Shown: positions 42,746 to 54,304 of the stretch, in pieces
Position numbering within the stretch: position 1 is the stretch's first letter
Layout of the letters: each line of letters starts with the position of its first letter
Source: Camelus bactrianus
Taxonomy: Eukaryota; Chordata; Mammalia; Artiodactyla; Camelidae
Assembly (NCBI RefSeq): GCF_048773025.1
Contig: NC_133557.1
Location: 4,976,001 to 5,040,000 of the forward strand
Direction of reading: 5' to 3'
DNA: 64,000 bases
The notes under the pieces: generated by a model
What the model was told of the DNA's origin: nothing
Databases searched by the model: none
What the model saw: the letters and a program-made list of their open reading frames with translations, nothing else
Translations under genes and position numbers: made by a program

Positions 42746-45190
42746 TTCTCTTTTCCAGACTTCCTGTTTTGACCTTTATGAAACAGACTGATAACCCCTC
42801 CTAGTAACCTTGAATCATTTCCTGTTCCTTTACAAACACTATGATGGTCCACAATGTTCTCTCCACTTAGGACGCTCTTTCCCCACCCTCCATTAACCCT
42901 TTACAGTCTAGCTGAAGTCTGCATGACGCTTTCCCATGTATGGGAGGCATTCAGGTGCAAACGCCTCGTGCTAAACAACAAATAAATAAAAGGTCCGGTC
43001 GGTGTCTGTTTCATCTCAGTGTGACCAACTATGCTTTGGACCAATAGAGTCCTGAAAATAGCATGGCTAATTTTATGAATAAAAGTCTTTGTTAAGAGGT
43101 TCACCACTGAGAAGAAAGATCGTAGAAAAGTGAACTGGATAGGACACACATTTCACTTGTTTTATAAATGAAAAAAACATAAATCAGCAAATCACCCAAA
43201 AAGAACACTTTGAATTTTTAGGTAGGGTTTGGCTCATAACCCATTTGAGGTTGGGTGTAAGGGTGAGAATATCATACATTTTGAAGTCACTACAACCTGT
43301 GTTCAAATCGTCTTATTTTCAGGGATTCATTTTCCTCACCCTTTCATAATGTATTGTGAAAATTACACTAGGCATACAAATGATGTAAGGCAATTGGCAC
43401 ATACAGACATTCAAAAATCTCAATTTACAATTCCCCTTCTTCAAGAGAAAGGAAGCAAAATGATAGAAAACAACATAATTTCATCTTTCTGTAAGAAATT
43501 TTATGTAGTCAGTGTCATTTGTTTTTGAATTTCTTGCCTACTCTATCATTCCTTTAATAACAGATCAACAGGGAAAAGTAAGGCTCCTTGACCTCTGGCC
43601 ACCAGTGAAAATGCTGGTCAGCTTACGTGACATCCTCTGTCTGACGCATCTGTCTCACTGCCCAGGTGGTTGGCAAAAATAATCTACAAGCCTTCTGCAA
43701 AGCGTTTGTGACATCTGGAGTTATGCTGGGGTTTCATGTCCTGGGCTCATTCATCAAAGACCTTGTGGATAAAACCACTTGTCTGCCCTATCGTTTGCAC
43801 AGAACTCAGATACACAGCCATGGGGCCAAAACAATCTGGCAGATTCAGGAGCAAGAGAGAAGAAAAATGGTGGTGGCTCCAAAGTGACCCTCAATCCACA
43901 CTGCACGTTGTTCTGACATCGCTCAGTTACCCAGAGGCTTGCTGCTAGTCTTCTAGAAGCTCAAAACAACCCTCCCAGGGCTCTATGAAAATGATTTACA
44001 GGCAGGAGACGAATATCACAATACCAGTTCTGTGGTCAAAGAGAAGCGAATTGTTAACCTTGGTACTTTGGGTTTTGGTTTGTCAATTATGTAAAGACGC
44101 TCCCAACAGTGTACTTGCCCCTCGAATATTAAACACCTGGCAACCTGCCACATCCTGTGGGGCTGAGATCTCGCTTTTGATTTGAAAAGCAGCGTCATAG
44201 TTGGGTTTCCACTTAAGTGACTTTCAGCTGCATTGGAATTGCCTGAAGTTGAATGGAAATATGTTTTACCAGGTGTTTTCCAACTAAGGTTGCTCAGAAA
44301 TCTGCCAGAGGAGTCGGGAACTGACTTGTTAATATGTGTAATCATGACAGAGCTCATCAATCTCTAAGACAAATAATAAAAATAGAAAGACATGGTGAGT
44401 CTGTAATAAGCCAATTCTGTATATTTTTATGAGAACATGTTAAACCTCTATCCCAGGCTTGAGAGAAGCAAGGACATACTAATTTAGTTCAGCCACACCG
44501 AATAATGGAACAGGAAGCAAGTACTTATTATTCTAGGAGAACTCTTAACTTTATTCTAGAATAAAAATAACAAGGAGCACCTTCTTGCCTGGGCTCATGC
44601 ATGAGGCAGCTTGATAAAGTGGAAGAAATTGATAGGACACTTGACTCTTAGTTTTCTGAGATGGAGATTCATTCAGCAGCCCATTAATTAGTGATGCTGT
44701 CAAGATGGACACTCGTGGAAGTGAGAAAAAAGAAGCAGGATGGGGCAGAAGGAGAGCACGATTCCCATGAAACAAGGGCTAGGTGGGCCCGTTAGAGTTG
44801 ACCACGTTTGGATGAGGGGCACCTCTGTAATCCCTTTTTGGTCAGTCCTTGGATGTGGGCTGCCCTGGAAGGAGGCACAATCTTGGCGAAGGCAGTTTCT
44901 TCAACTGAAGCAGTCCCCAAAGAGTGCTGACAGTAGGGGCTGTCTCCTCGAAGCACTCCCAGCCAATGGAGGGATAAGTCTTTCCTTCCTCAAGGGGGAT
45001 TTGGACATCCCAGCGTCCACCACACTATCTCACCCCTTAATTTTTTCTCATGTAACTTAATTTTTGAATCCATAAGTGTGCTATTTTTGCCACCTCCTAT
45101 CTCAAATCACCAATGAGAAAAAGTGCCAGATTCAAAGATAAGTTTTCTTTTCCCAAAATGACAGAGATTCAAGCCTCCTACTTTGTATTA
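42746..45190. other. Repeat-poor block, no gene confirmed
   Basis: About 2.4 kb with no recognisable repeat. A frame from 43666 to 43887 opens just after an acceptor-like pyrimidine stretch ending CCCAG and reads to a stop at TGA, but no start codon context, donor site or homology was found. Sequence around 44200-44400 is AT-rich and could be conserved non-coding DNA. Function unknown. Confidence 0.4.
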
Positions 45191-45198
45191 ATTGCATG

Positions 45199-45300
45199 CT
45201 CATGCATTCATTGAATTCAGTAAATATACAAGGAACTGGGAACACTTTGGTGACAAAACAAAGTCTCTGTCCTCAAGGGGTTTACAAAATCACTTGTGAC
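45199..45300 (-). mobile_element. L2 3' end, antisense
   Basis: CATGCATTCATTGAATTCAG-TAAATATACAAGG, ACTGGGAACACTTTGGTGAC and GTCTCTGTCCTCAAGGGGTT-TACA match the antisense L2 tail. Confidence 0.55.
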
Positions 45301-46001
45301 TAATTCAACCAAGTGCAGTTACCATTTTTGGCTTCCTCGGTGTTGCCACTTGGTCAGTACAATTTAGTAGTAAGCTAATCATCAAAGTATTTCCTTAAAT
45401 ACCCTGTTTTTCTGTCTCCCACCCTTTGTCAAAGGGATGTAGGTGGGAAAGTCCACCTTCAAATTTCCGAAAATTTACAAGACACCTTTAGGTTTTACTT
45501 CCTGCTTGTGCCAGACCTCAAGGGCACCCAGCGGTGAATGACTGAGGTCTTGCACTGTCCCAGGGTTTTCCTGGGCCTGCACAAAGCCCTGTGCCTCAGA
45601 GAGGCCCTTGGGATCCCTAGGAACAGGATGGAACTTTTCAAATTTCCTACCGGTCCTGTACTTCTCTGGACTTCCATTCACATTTTTGTCTGGGGTCTAG
45701 AGTTCCCTAAATCACAGCTTTGGGCATCTGCAGTGTTGTTGGGGAACTGCAATTGTTTACACCAAATCCCTGGGAATAGGGTATTTTTGGTAGTTTTTTT
45801 TGGCTGAGCTGAACTCCCGGTCAAATCAAATAACCACACAGACTTGGAAATGGAGATTCTCCTAGGGAGCTGCCAGTTTGGACAGAATATCGACCATGCG
45901 CTGAATATGAGGCTTTTACAAGATGCTGGTCTTCTTTTTCAGCTGTAAGACTGCTGGCTTTTCATGACTACAGTGCCGCTGAGCTAGTCAGGGAGAGTGT
46001 G
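45301..46001. other. Unassigned, moderately GC-rich
   Basis: No repeat family was recognised. Two overlapping minus-strand frames (45475-45681 and 45495-45677) and one plus frame (45538-45807) are open but show no domain and no consistent start context. Possibly part of an unrecognised element that ends in the minisatellite beyond. Confidence 0.35.
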
Positions 46002-46061
46002 GATGGAATGGCCTCATGTTAAATGGAACGGCTTCATGCTAAATGGAACGGCCTCATGCTA
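46002..46061 (+). repeat. 20-bp minisatellite, three units
   Basis: Units GATGGAATGGCCTCATGTTA (46002-46021), AATGGAACGGCTTCATGCTA (46022-46041) and AATGGAACGGCCTCATGCTA (46042-46061) follow without gaps. Units 2 and 3 differ at one base. A fourth, decayed half-unit (ACCACGGTCTTACTGA) may follow. Confidence 0.9.
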
Positions 46062-46939
46062 AAAACCACGGTCTTACTGAGATGTATGTCATCTCTTGGA
46101 CAAGCAATTTTCAATTTGTTCATTGGTTTTGGTTAGTATCAATAGTCCTGAAATCATTGGTTTTGTTTTGCAGATTTTCACTGTTTTTGTGAGATCAGGT
46201 TCATGGACATCCTTACTACACACTCCATAAACCTATCTATTCCTGGGTTCTTAGACTTCGTGATGCTGTGTGTTATTATGGCCTTTATATTTAATTATCC
46301 CTTCTTGTCCTGAGCTTCTCCAATGAAGAAATGCATGCCTTTTAACTTTGGTAATCTTTTACATATGATTTTTAAAATAATTTATTACCCCTTCTTTTCC
46401 TTTTATTCTCCATCTAGAATGCCTACTTCCCATATTAAATTTTCCAAACCTCTTACTTCTCTCATATTTTTTTTCCTGTTCTTTATTTTTATTTTCTGTT
46501 CTGTTCTAGTCTTTGTTCTATTTTATCTATTTTCCTTGAGATTATCTTCTCCATCTACTTTGGATTTTTTTATTTTGGTGATCATATTATTAATTTCTAA
46601 AAATTAACTATTCTCCACTAGTTTTAAAAGCACCATCCTTATTCTTGTTTTGCAAATATAATCATAATTTCTTCACCAGTTTTCACTGTTGCAAACCAGT
46701 AACATTTCTCATGTAGTTTTGCTTAATGTTTTTTAGAGAATCTTTTTTTTTTTTTCTGTTTGTTTTTGTCCCTCTCTTTTATGTTGGAAGCATATGATAG
46801 CGTCTGGGGGTCGTTGGTTGCCTGTTTTTGATTAAGAGCAAGACACTACAACTTATTGGCTTTGGTGGGTCTTTTGGGTGGGGTTTACATTAGGGTGATT
46901 ATTTGGGTTGCAAGCAGAACATTCAGTTATTTAACTGGG
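46062..46939. other. AT-rich, possibly decayed LINE
   Basis: T-rich sequence between 46340 and 46780 has the look of antisense old LINE DNA (for example TTGAGATTATCTTCTCC and the TTTTTAGAGAATC-T-run-CTGTTTG part), but no firm assignment was possible. The 94-codon frame at 46323 is T-rich and not gene-like. Confidence 0.3.
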
Positions 46940-47629
46940 TGTTGCTGATACATGCAACCAGCGTTCCAGGTTCTTGTCCCGTCCCAGAAAGAATTCAGAG
47001 GCAAGACGTAGTGGTTAAAAAGGTAAAGTGAGGATTTATTAAAGGATGGATAGTCCACTCGCAGGGGAGAGCGGGTGAGCGGCTGCCCTGAGTTTCTTTG
47101 GCAAGTTAGCTACATAGGGTGTGAAAATGAATGGGCAGAATATTCATTGGGGAGGGAAGGGTTTGGGGTCGTATTCCCTGATTTTCATCCCAATGCCACC
47201 TTCCCAAAGGGAGGAGGGATTTTTGTCCTTATTTAGTCTGGATCAGAAGTGTCATGGCGTCGGTGCATGATGGGTACTTTTGATCTGCAAGGCTAATTTT
47301 ATTGAAATGAGGGCATAATGAGCAAAAGGTTACATTCGGACACTAGAAATTCCTGCCTTTTCTCACCTTTCTTTGTTCTTCTGCAGGCCACTTGTCACTC
47401 CAAAAAGCATGATCCCTTATCAGCCCCAAGGTTCCTGCTTTTCTTTCTCTGCCCAAGGACCCCTGGTGTTTACATGATGTGTGGTTTCCTGCACTTGGCC
47501 TGTGACCCTCCTTTCTGCCCAATTCCTGCCATTTGGTGTGTGTCCCCCTTTCTCTGCTCATATCTAGCTATCTGCCTGCGCTAACATGGGGACCCATATG
47601 CTAGTATGCAAGTAGCATTTTTGGGGGCA
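46940..47629 (-). mobile_element. Solo ERV1-type LTR (fossil), antisense
   Basis: On the minus strand the polyadenylation signal AATAAA (47035-47040) is followed by a U5 containing GAATTCTTTCTGGGACGGGA-CAAGAACC, characteristic of gammaretrovirus-like (class I) LTRs. The minus-strand sequence appears to begin TGCCCCC at 47629 and to end near 46940. The flanks show no retroviral internal region, so it looks like a solo LTR of about 690 bp. It retains several CpGs and is likely younger than the MaLR LTRs here. The exact ends and flanking duplication are not certain. Confidence 0.7.
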
Positions 47630-48255
47630 GGGAAAGCTACTCCATCCCTTCAGGAGAATGTTTTTACCACTTGTACAGGAGCTGGAAGGCTATTCTCTGG
47701 CATTCTGTACGTAGACTATCAGTTAAAACCCTTTTAGTTTTCAACCCCACCTCATACCTCTTCTGTCTACCTTAACCATCATATTTGGTGCCTCTGAGTG
47801 CCATGTCTTTCTGGGACTCTTGAGGGAAAATTACCTCTACTATTTCCCCTGTCTCCTTCACAATGACCTCAGGCTGCATTCTTCTGCATCTGCTAACTTG
47901 GTTAGTTAGCTTCTGTATGCTTTCTGCCTTCCAAAACTTGAAATCTTTTGTCTGCCAATACGGAATCTCTCCTCCCCATTCTCTCTGTCCCTGATTTACA
48001 GCATTTTATACTTTACTCTTATTTTGGTGGAACTTTAGAAGAAATCCCACTAAAAAGAAGAGGAAACAATCTTTAAAAATTATTTGAAAAAGAGGAAATA
48101 AATAATTTTTAGATGGGTTTATTCTACATTTGACGTTATAAGCAAATCTTTTGGATTATTTTTCCTATTGGACTTACTATTAGCAATGATTAAATTTCTG
48201 GCAAACAGTTTTTGAAATTGGGTTTGAGGAATATTTCACAAAGTAATTTGTCATA
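47630..48255. other. No gene recognised
   Basis: Pyrimidine-rich then AT-rich unique-looking DNA; no repeat assigned. Confidence 0.4.
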
Positions 48256-48259
48256 TTAA

Positions 48260-48570
48260 TGAAATTTTGAAATTAAATTGTCACTTAAGTTATACCATAT
48301 AAAGTGTACAAATCATCAGGTCAGTTAATATTTACATATGCATGTGTCCACTTTACCACCTAGAATAAGAGTTAGAATATTTCAGCATTGCAGAAAGCTT
48401 TTTCAGGCCCCCTTCAGTTAATGTTTTATTTTTGTATAGTACTTCATTGTATAAATATGCCATCCTTTATTTATCATTGTAATGTTGATGAACATCTGCA
48501 TTTATTTTCAGATTTTTTTCCATTGTGAATAAAGCTGATATGAAGATTCACTTACAAGTCTTTAAAAAAT
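48260..48570 (-). mobile_element. Old L1 (L1M-type) 3' fragment, antisense
   Basis: ACCATATAAAGTGTACAAAT, ATGTGTCCACTTTACCACC, TACTTCATTGTATAAATATG-CC and TTTTCCATTGTGAATAAAGC-TGATATGAAGATTC follow the antisense L1M 3' region. Confidence 0.65.
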
Positions 48571-49215
48571 TACTTTATAAAGGCATTGGTATACACATAA
48601 CCAGTTACCAAAAGTCAAAACCCCAAAGAGGAAGAAATGGAGTCGACACAATGATACTAAGACATGATTGTCGCATGAGGGGATTACTGCGATGTTCTCA
48701 GCTGGTGTGGAGATTGGACATGCTGGGAGATTTGCAAAAATTGTGAGAAAGCTATTTCCTAAGGAATGAGAAAAGCATTTTGACCTAGATAAATATTTTG
48801 AATGACTGCCTTTTTACTAATCAAGGTGTGATTACACAATTCTCTTTCTGTGATGCCCAGCTGCTCATATTTTCAAGTGAGCTGGGTGAAACAAACCAGA
48901 TACTTCACGAAATTGATTATAATCTGTGCTGTTTTACAAGGGTTACAGTTTCACCTAAGTACCACATAAGTGGTTTGTTTAAACATTTCAGATATATTTT
49001 ACGAGCTGGATTTCTTCTGTAATTGGGGGGGAAATGAAGCCATTAAGACTTGCTCCTTGGCACTGTCACCCGTATTTCCATTAGTTTGTCAAATTAAAGA
49101 TTATATAATGCTATTAAAAATGGCTGTTTGTACTAAAGCAGTTTCTCCAAAATGTAAACAGATGAGCTTTATTTCTTCTGCCTAAAACTGTCAGATTAAT
49201 ATATGCACGTGAGAC
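48571..49215. other. No gene; possible conserved non-coding DNA
   Basis: Repeat-free stretch. The part 49020-49190 is AT-rich with TAAT/ATTA-containing motifs of the kind common in conserved enhancers; this is only an impression from composition. Confidence 0.3.
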
Positions 49216-49216
49216 A

Positions 49217-49405
49217 TTGGTTCTCAAGGTGTGGTCCTTGTACTAAAAACATCAGCTTCAGCATCATGTGGAAATTTACTGAAAATGCAGCTTCTTGAGC
49301 TCTACCCTAGACTTACTGAATCAGAGTGAGGCCCCAGCACTCTGTATTTTAACATGCTCCCCCCACCCCACCAGTAATGCCCACGAAGTTTGAGACCTAC
49401 TAGTT
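49217..49405 (+). mobile_element. MER5-type hAT-Charlie element (first of a pair)
   Basis: CATTGGTTCTCAAGGTGTGG, TCAGCATCATGTGGAAATTT, GACTTACTGAATCAGAGTGA-GGCCCC and the end AAGTTTGAGACCTACTAGTT follow MER5 with both terminal parts. Confidence 0.7.
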
Positions 49406-49411
49406 TAAGAC

Positions 49412-49590
49412 ATTGGTTTGTAATCTTGACCGTGCGTTGGAGCCACAATGGGACTTCAAAAAATACCGAGGCCTGAGTCCCACCCCCAGAATTCCTACTC
49501 AAATGGTCCAACACGGTGTGGGCATTAGGATTTCTGAAATCGCCCAAGGTGATTTCATGTGTGGCCAAAGTTAAAAACCTTTTGTTTTAA
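49412..49590 (+). mobile_element. MER5A-type hAT-Charlie element (second of a pair)
   Basis: CATTGGTTTGTAATCTTGAC, GGGACTTCAAAAAATACCGA, GGCCTGAGTCCCACCCCCAG, GTGTGGGCATTAGGATTTC and CCAAGGTGATTTCATGTGTG-GCCAAAG follow MER5A. It lies only a few bases after the previous copy, in the same orientation, but is a different subtype. Confidence 0.7.
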
Positions 49591-51055
49591 CAGGATCGGA
49601 AGAAATAGCATCCTAGGTTTGCCAATTGTTGGTCACTGGTTGGAGTAAGAGCTGGAGGCTACCACTTGCATTTTGAGATAAGTCTTTAAAACTCTCCCTG
49701 TCTTCATCTGAGCCCAATTAAGAAAATTAAATGTTTTCGGAAATCAAGTCAACTGTTGAGTGTTAGAGGTGGCTCCCTTGTTCCAGTTTCTTCAGTTAAG
49801 AAAATACATGTAGCTCGTTCAGTGGTTTTATGAGGAAATTACTGTAAAATAAGCTTCTTGGCTAAAAGGAGAACATCCGTCAGAAAGAGGAAATCAATTT
49901 TGGATCCTTCCTAGGTATGGAGTCGGGAGGGAGTGCTATTCTGCATTTTTACATCTTGTTTTTCAAAGTAGAACAATACTGTGGGCCCGTATTATCCTCA
50001 AATTCCTTGTTTAAACCGAGACAACCAATAATAACTCATGCTTTCTTTGTGTTAGAATGTTTTGCTTTCTTGTAACACCCTGGCTACAAGAGATGCCATT
50101 TATTTGTGTGGCATGTTGGGGGTAGGGAGCCATAGACACCCTAAAAATCAAGATGGGGAGGAAAGCCCATTCTTCGCTAATAGGCTGACACTAAGGTCAC
50201 AAAATGCTAAGAGTTCACATATAATGGTGACGACCTCCAATGATAGGCTATCTGAATTAATGGGGAAATTTGCTAAACTAATGGTATATGAACTCTTACC
50301 CTGAATAACAGCTCTGTTACTAAGAAGGGAGGCTGACACCAAGAAAAGGTTGTGAACAGGTGTGATGGAAGAGATGTTTCTGTAATTTACATGAGCTTTA
50401 TTGAGAAGTGTATTCTAATGAGATAATCTTATGACATTCCTTTTATTCCCAGGAAGCCACTAGCAATACATCCTACTAAGAGTTTGCAAGCCAAAGCAAT
50501 CTACCGTCTCTATCACAAAAACAATACAATTTTCCAAGACTTTAAAGGACAAACTGGTTCTCCTTTCTCTCTCTAATTGCCCCCACACCTGGTTAAGGCT
50601 CTGCTAAGGCTCTGAGTAATGTGGGCTGATCAGGCAAATAAAATGCCATTACTCTTCTCTTTGAAGGGTGCACCCAGTCTTCTGTGAGCATTGGAGAACT
50701 AGTCTAGAACTTGATCAAAATGACACAATGACAGATATCTCTGACAATTTCTCTCTTCTAAGCTGGATATTGACTAACATTAATATGAAGATCTGAGGAG
50801 ACAAGACAGCTGTCTTCCTCAGTTCTCCATACCGGGATTTCAGCTATACTTTATCTGGGTAAGGGTTTTTCTTTAGGCAGAGATCCTCATAGGCACTTGG
50901 TAAATGATTATAGATTATACATACATGGAAATAGTGATGATGAGATTATTTATAGAAGCAGGAATTGTCTGTCTATGAGTAAGCCAGGTTTCAGAGGTAT
51001 AATTCCTTATTGAGTTATTTAGTGGAGACAGTATAGAAGTTTAGAAATTGTGCTA
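49591..51055. other. No gene recognised
   Basis: Unique-looking DNA. It contains a small nested repeat arrangement at 50183-50343 (a direct repeat GGCTGACAC-Y-AAG around an inverted repeat) described in the findings. No exon recognised. Confidence 0.4.
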
Positions 51056-51057
51056 AT

Positions 51058-51331
51058 ACAGTTGACCTTTGAACAACACAGGGGTAAGGGGGCACTGACC
51101 CTCCTCACAGCTGAAAATCTGCATACAACATATAGTTGGCCCTCCTTATCTGAGGTTCCCCTGTATCTGCATTTCCTCCATATCCACAGTTCTGCATCCA
51201 TGGATTCGCCCAACCACAGATTCAACCAACCGCACATCATGTAGTACTATGATAGTTATTTAGTGCAAAAAAAATCTTTGTATAAATGGACTCTCACAGT
51301 TCAAACCTGTGTTGGTCAAGGGTCAACCATA
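51058..51331 (+). mobile_element. Tigger-family (MER8/Tigger2-like) DNA element
   Basis: The left terminus CAGTTGACCTTTGAACAACA and right terminus TTGGTCAAGGGTCAACCAT are inverted copies of each other and of the pogo/Tigger-type TIR. Internal landmarks are TAGTTGGCCCTCCTTATCTG and TTCAACCAACCGCACATCAT. The element is flanked by TA, the expected target site. It is non-autonomous, about 275 bp, and essentially full-length. Confidence 0.8.
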
Positions 51332-53240
51332 TACTAGGATTCCTTCAAATGTGGAATGACCATGAAGCAGAAAATTTTACCATAATCTTAGCTAAATACA
51401 ACTAAACTCATGTAAGACTCCTTCTGGACTTCCCCAGGAACTGGGCTTCCATTACAATCCCTGTGCCAGCTTTCCAATGATTCTGACTTTTCGGTTGTGT
51501 AAGTTTCTCACAGTAAAAAGGTTCTGACTCAGTATAGAAGTTGATGTGGTTTGAATCAAGCCAGACCTGTTTTCCGTCAGCATCTAAAGAATGTTAATCC
51601 TAAGTGACCTCAGATTGTCAATATTTGTAGGCTTTCCTGGAAATAAGCACATTTGGAAGAAGATAGTCGAGGTGGCAGGGCTGAAATGCTGAATTTTGGG
51701 CTGTTTGTATGATGATCTGGGAGCTGAGGAGGAGGCCTGGATTTCTTTCACATGAATTCCAGTAGAAGGATGGTTGATTCGTGCCTTATTTTAAATTCTG
51801 ATTGAGTAGCATATCCAGTGGATGGTTTTGCTGCTACGTGGAAGTATTGAAGAGGGAAAACCCAACCATTTTTCTGTTCAACTTCTCCAGACCTACTCAC
51901 GTTAATGTTGTAAGACTCTGCATGTCATTTGTTTTAAATGAAGGAAGTCCTGAGACTCTCACACACGGTTCTTATTCTTTCCTGACCTCATCAGCATAGA
52001 AAAATGTGCATCCTGGGAAGGCTTGGTTCTTTCTTCTTACCAGCAGCTGGGTGGTCCAGCCCAGACCGTTTGCTAAACATCGTGGGAGCCCTTGGGTGAG
52101 AATAAACACTTTTTGGCATGAACGGGAATCAGGCAGCAGGACTGTTATCTCTCGTGCATGAAACTGGAAATTTGTATCTTCATTTCAAGCAGCCTGTTTG
52201 TGATGGTCCCTTGAAGAGGACAAGGTTCTCCCCTCAGAAGACGAGGCGTGATGTCTGAAAAATAATACCTCTCCTTTGGTTTCATTTACTATGATTTTTC
52301 ACTCCCAATTTTTGTCCTCTAAGGCAAGCAAGGCAGGTACCCCTGGATGGTATATATCTTTTGCTCCTTTCAACACAACAGAACATGGAGCCCTGGGTTC
52401 CTCAGTCAGAAGTTCCTGTTTCTAGTCTCTGCTCTGGCCCAAACCATTAATGTCACTCTAGCTCACCTCTCCTCCATGAAATGATGGCACCCAGTGACTG
52501 TTCGGAATCTCTCAGGAAGGGAGTGGAGATGAAGGTCACACTTGAGGAAGTGGTGGTGGCTCTTGGAAGAAAGCACCTATGTAAATATCAGATAAGAAGA
52601 ATGATATAAACTTCAAGCGTCATGTGAGCAAGCATAATTTATGATGAAACTGCATTTAATAGGCATTTGTTAAATGCTATTCCCTGCACTGTGTTTGTCT
52701 TTGATAAATTGAATCCAGCCCTAATGCTACACACACGCAGCCCGTCTCTGCAGAGAACTCTGGAAGTTGGGCCTGGTGGCTAGAAGGAGTGGTCTCGGGT
52801 ATAGTCAGGATTGATGATGCTGCCCCAGGGTCCATGCCCCTAACCTGGAGGATACAGCTGCCTCCCAGGGAATATGACGTGTCTAAACCCCTGATGCAAT
52901 GCCTGACAGGTAGTCATACTTGTTTGCTACTCTGGAACTTTCTTATAGTATTTTACTTCCCTACTGCTGCTCTTCCCAAGAAGGGGTCTGAGGCAAAGTG
53001 TTGAAATTCTGGGGTTAGTTCTCAGCAACAGCTCATCTCTTCCCTGTGGTCCTCCCCAGCTTCTGGAGCAGAGTGCACTCAGGACTGTCCCCTCTGTCCT
53101 CTCTGCTATTTGATGCTCCCTACCGCAGTCAGAAGTCCCTGCTGGAGTTCTACTTTACTCAAGTCTTTCTTAAGTTCTCCTCTCCCCTCAAATTAAGTGA
53201 CTCTTAGGAGAGGCATAGTATAACTCTCCGTAGGTATCTC
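51332..53240. other. No gene recognised; possible MIR
   Basis: Mostly unique DNA. A stretch at 52385-52500 (CCTGTTTCTAGTCTCTGCTC, then CACCTCTCCTCCATGAAATG) faintly resembles a sense MIR. The 71-codon frame at 52789-53004 has no domain signature. Confidence 0.4.
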
Positions 53241-53242
53241 AG

Positions 53243-53402
53243 TGATGTTCTCAGACCACCTGTATCGTAATTATCCCTGGGGTGCCCATTAAGATGAGAC
53301 TCTGGACCCTTCCGTAATCCTTATAAATCAGAATATTTGGGGTTGAGGTTCAGCGACCTGTCTCTTAGTAAAGTTTTCAGGGGATCCTTTTCCACACTTA
53401 CC
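53243..53402 (+). mobile_element. MER5-type hAT-Charlie element, fragment
   Basis: TCTCAGACCACCTGTATCGT, CCCTGGGGTGCCCATTAAGA and AATCAGAATATTTGGGGTTG follow MER5; the right terminal repeat is worn away. Confidence 0.55.
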
Positions 53403-53490
53403 TTTGAGATCAGTGCCTCTCAGCCTAGCACAGTGTCACATATGCAGTAGACCTCCCTAACCATCTACTGAACTGACTAGAACGAGGAGC
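53403..53490 (+). mobile_element. Possible L2/MIR 3' tail, sense
   Basis: CAGCCTAGCACAGTGTCACA-TATGCAGTAGACC resembles the 'cctagcacagtgcctggcacatagtaggc' tail. Confidence 0.4.
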
Positions 53491-54300
53491 TAACTATGTG
53501 TCTGGTGAAGTGCTGTCTCCTAAGGTGCTAATGACTGATTATGGTAGGTGTGTAACTTTTCCAGCAGCCTTTTATCTTTAACAAGAGCTGCCTAGGGCTA
53601 CCAGCCTTAATTTCTTACTACCAGGGATCACTGTGCCTGCCCTTTCAGAAAGGTCTCCCAACAGTGCCCTTGAAACCACTTATTTATAACAACTCCCCAG
53701 ATTTATCCTACAGCAGGTCCCATTGTTCGCCTTTCCCCACCCATCAGAGGGCACTCAGGGACACAGCAGGTGTCTCACTTTTCCTGGCAGTTGAGGGTGC
53801 TCCACCTGCAGCTCAGAGACTCCCTTGCCTGCATTTATAAATGTTTTTAGAGTTTTCTTATTGCCAGTGTCTGGGGTAGCATGCTAAAGAGGGCTTGACC
53901 TGTATTTGGAATTGATGGTTTTCAAAGACTCAATTTCCAAATCAAATATCTAAATTGGCACCCAATTCCTAATTACCCATTGATTCTCTAAATATCCCAC
54001 GAACTCCACCAAGCAGAAACAGGAAATGAGCTAAAACAGGCCATCTGCCTTCTGGATGGATGCTATTTGAAGGAGTGGTTTTAAAACTCTGCTTTGGTTT
54101 TAAAGATTTGTTAGTTGGAAGAGGCTGTGTACTTGGCACAATTTTATTTTGATGGAAAAATAATTGTAGAGTATTAGTGTTTTTCAAGAGAGTTTATTTT
54201 CTCGAATCTTCCATTTTTCCCTGAAATCTACACAGTTTTTTCACACCTGACAAGTGTCATTTGAAGATTAATATTGCATTTTAAGCATATTGCAAAATTG
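53491..54300. other. No gene recognised
   Basis: Unique-looking DNA; nothing assignable. Confidence 0.4.
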
Positions 54301-54304
54301 ATTG

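Noticed and set aside
45475-45807. Overlapping open frames on both strands
   Set aside because: Simultaneous openness on both strands and lack of any family resemblance suggest chance, although the region itself remains unassigned.
46002-46061. CRISPR-like array
   Set aside because: The 20-bp units are directly adjacent with no spacers; the DNA is mammalian and there are no cas genes.
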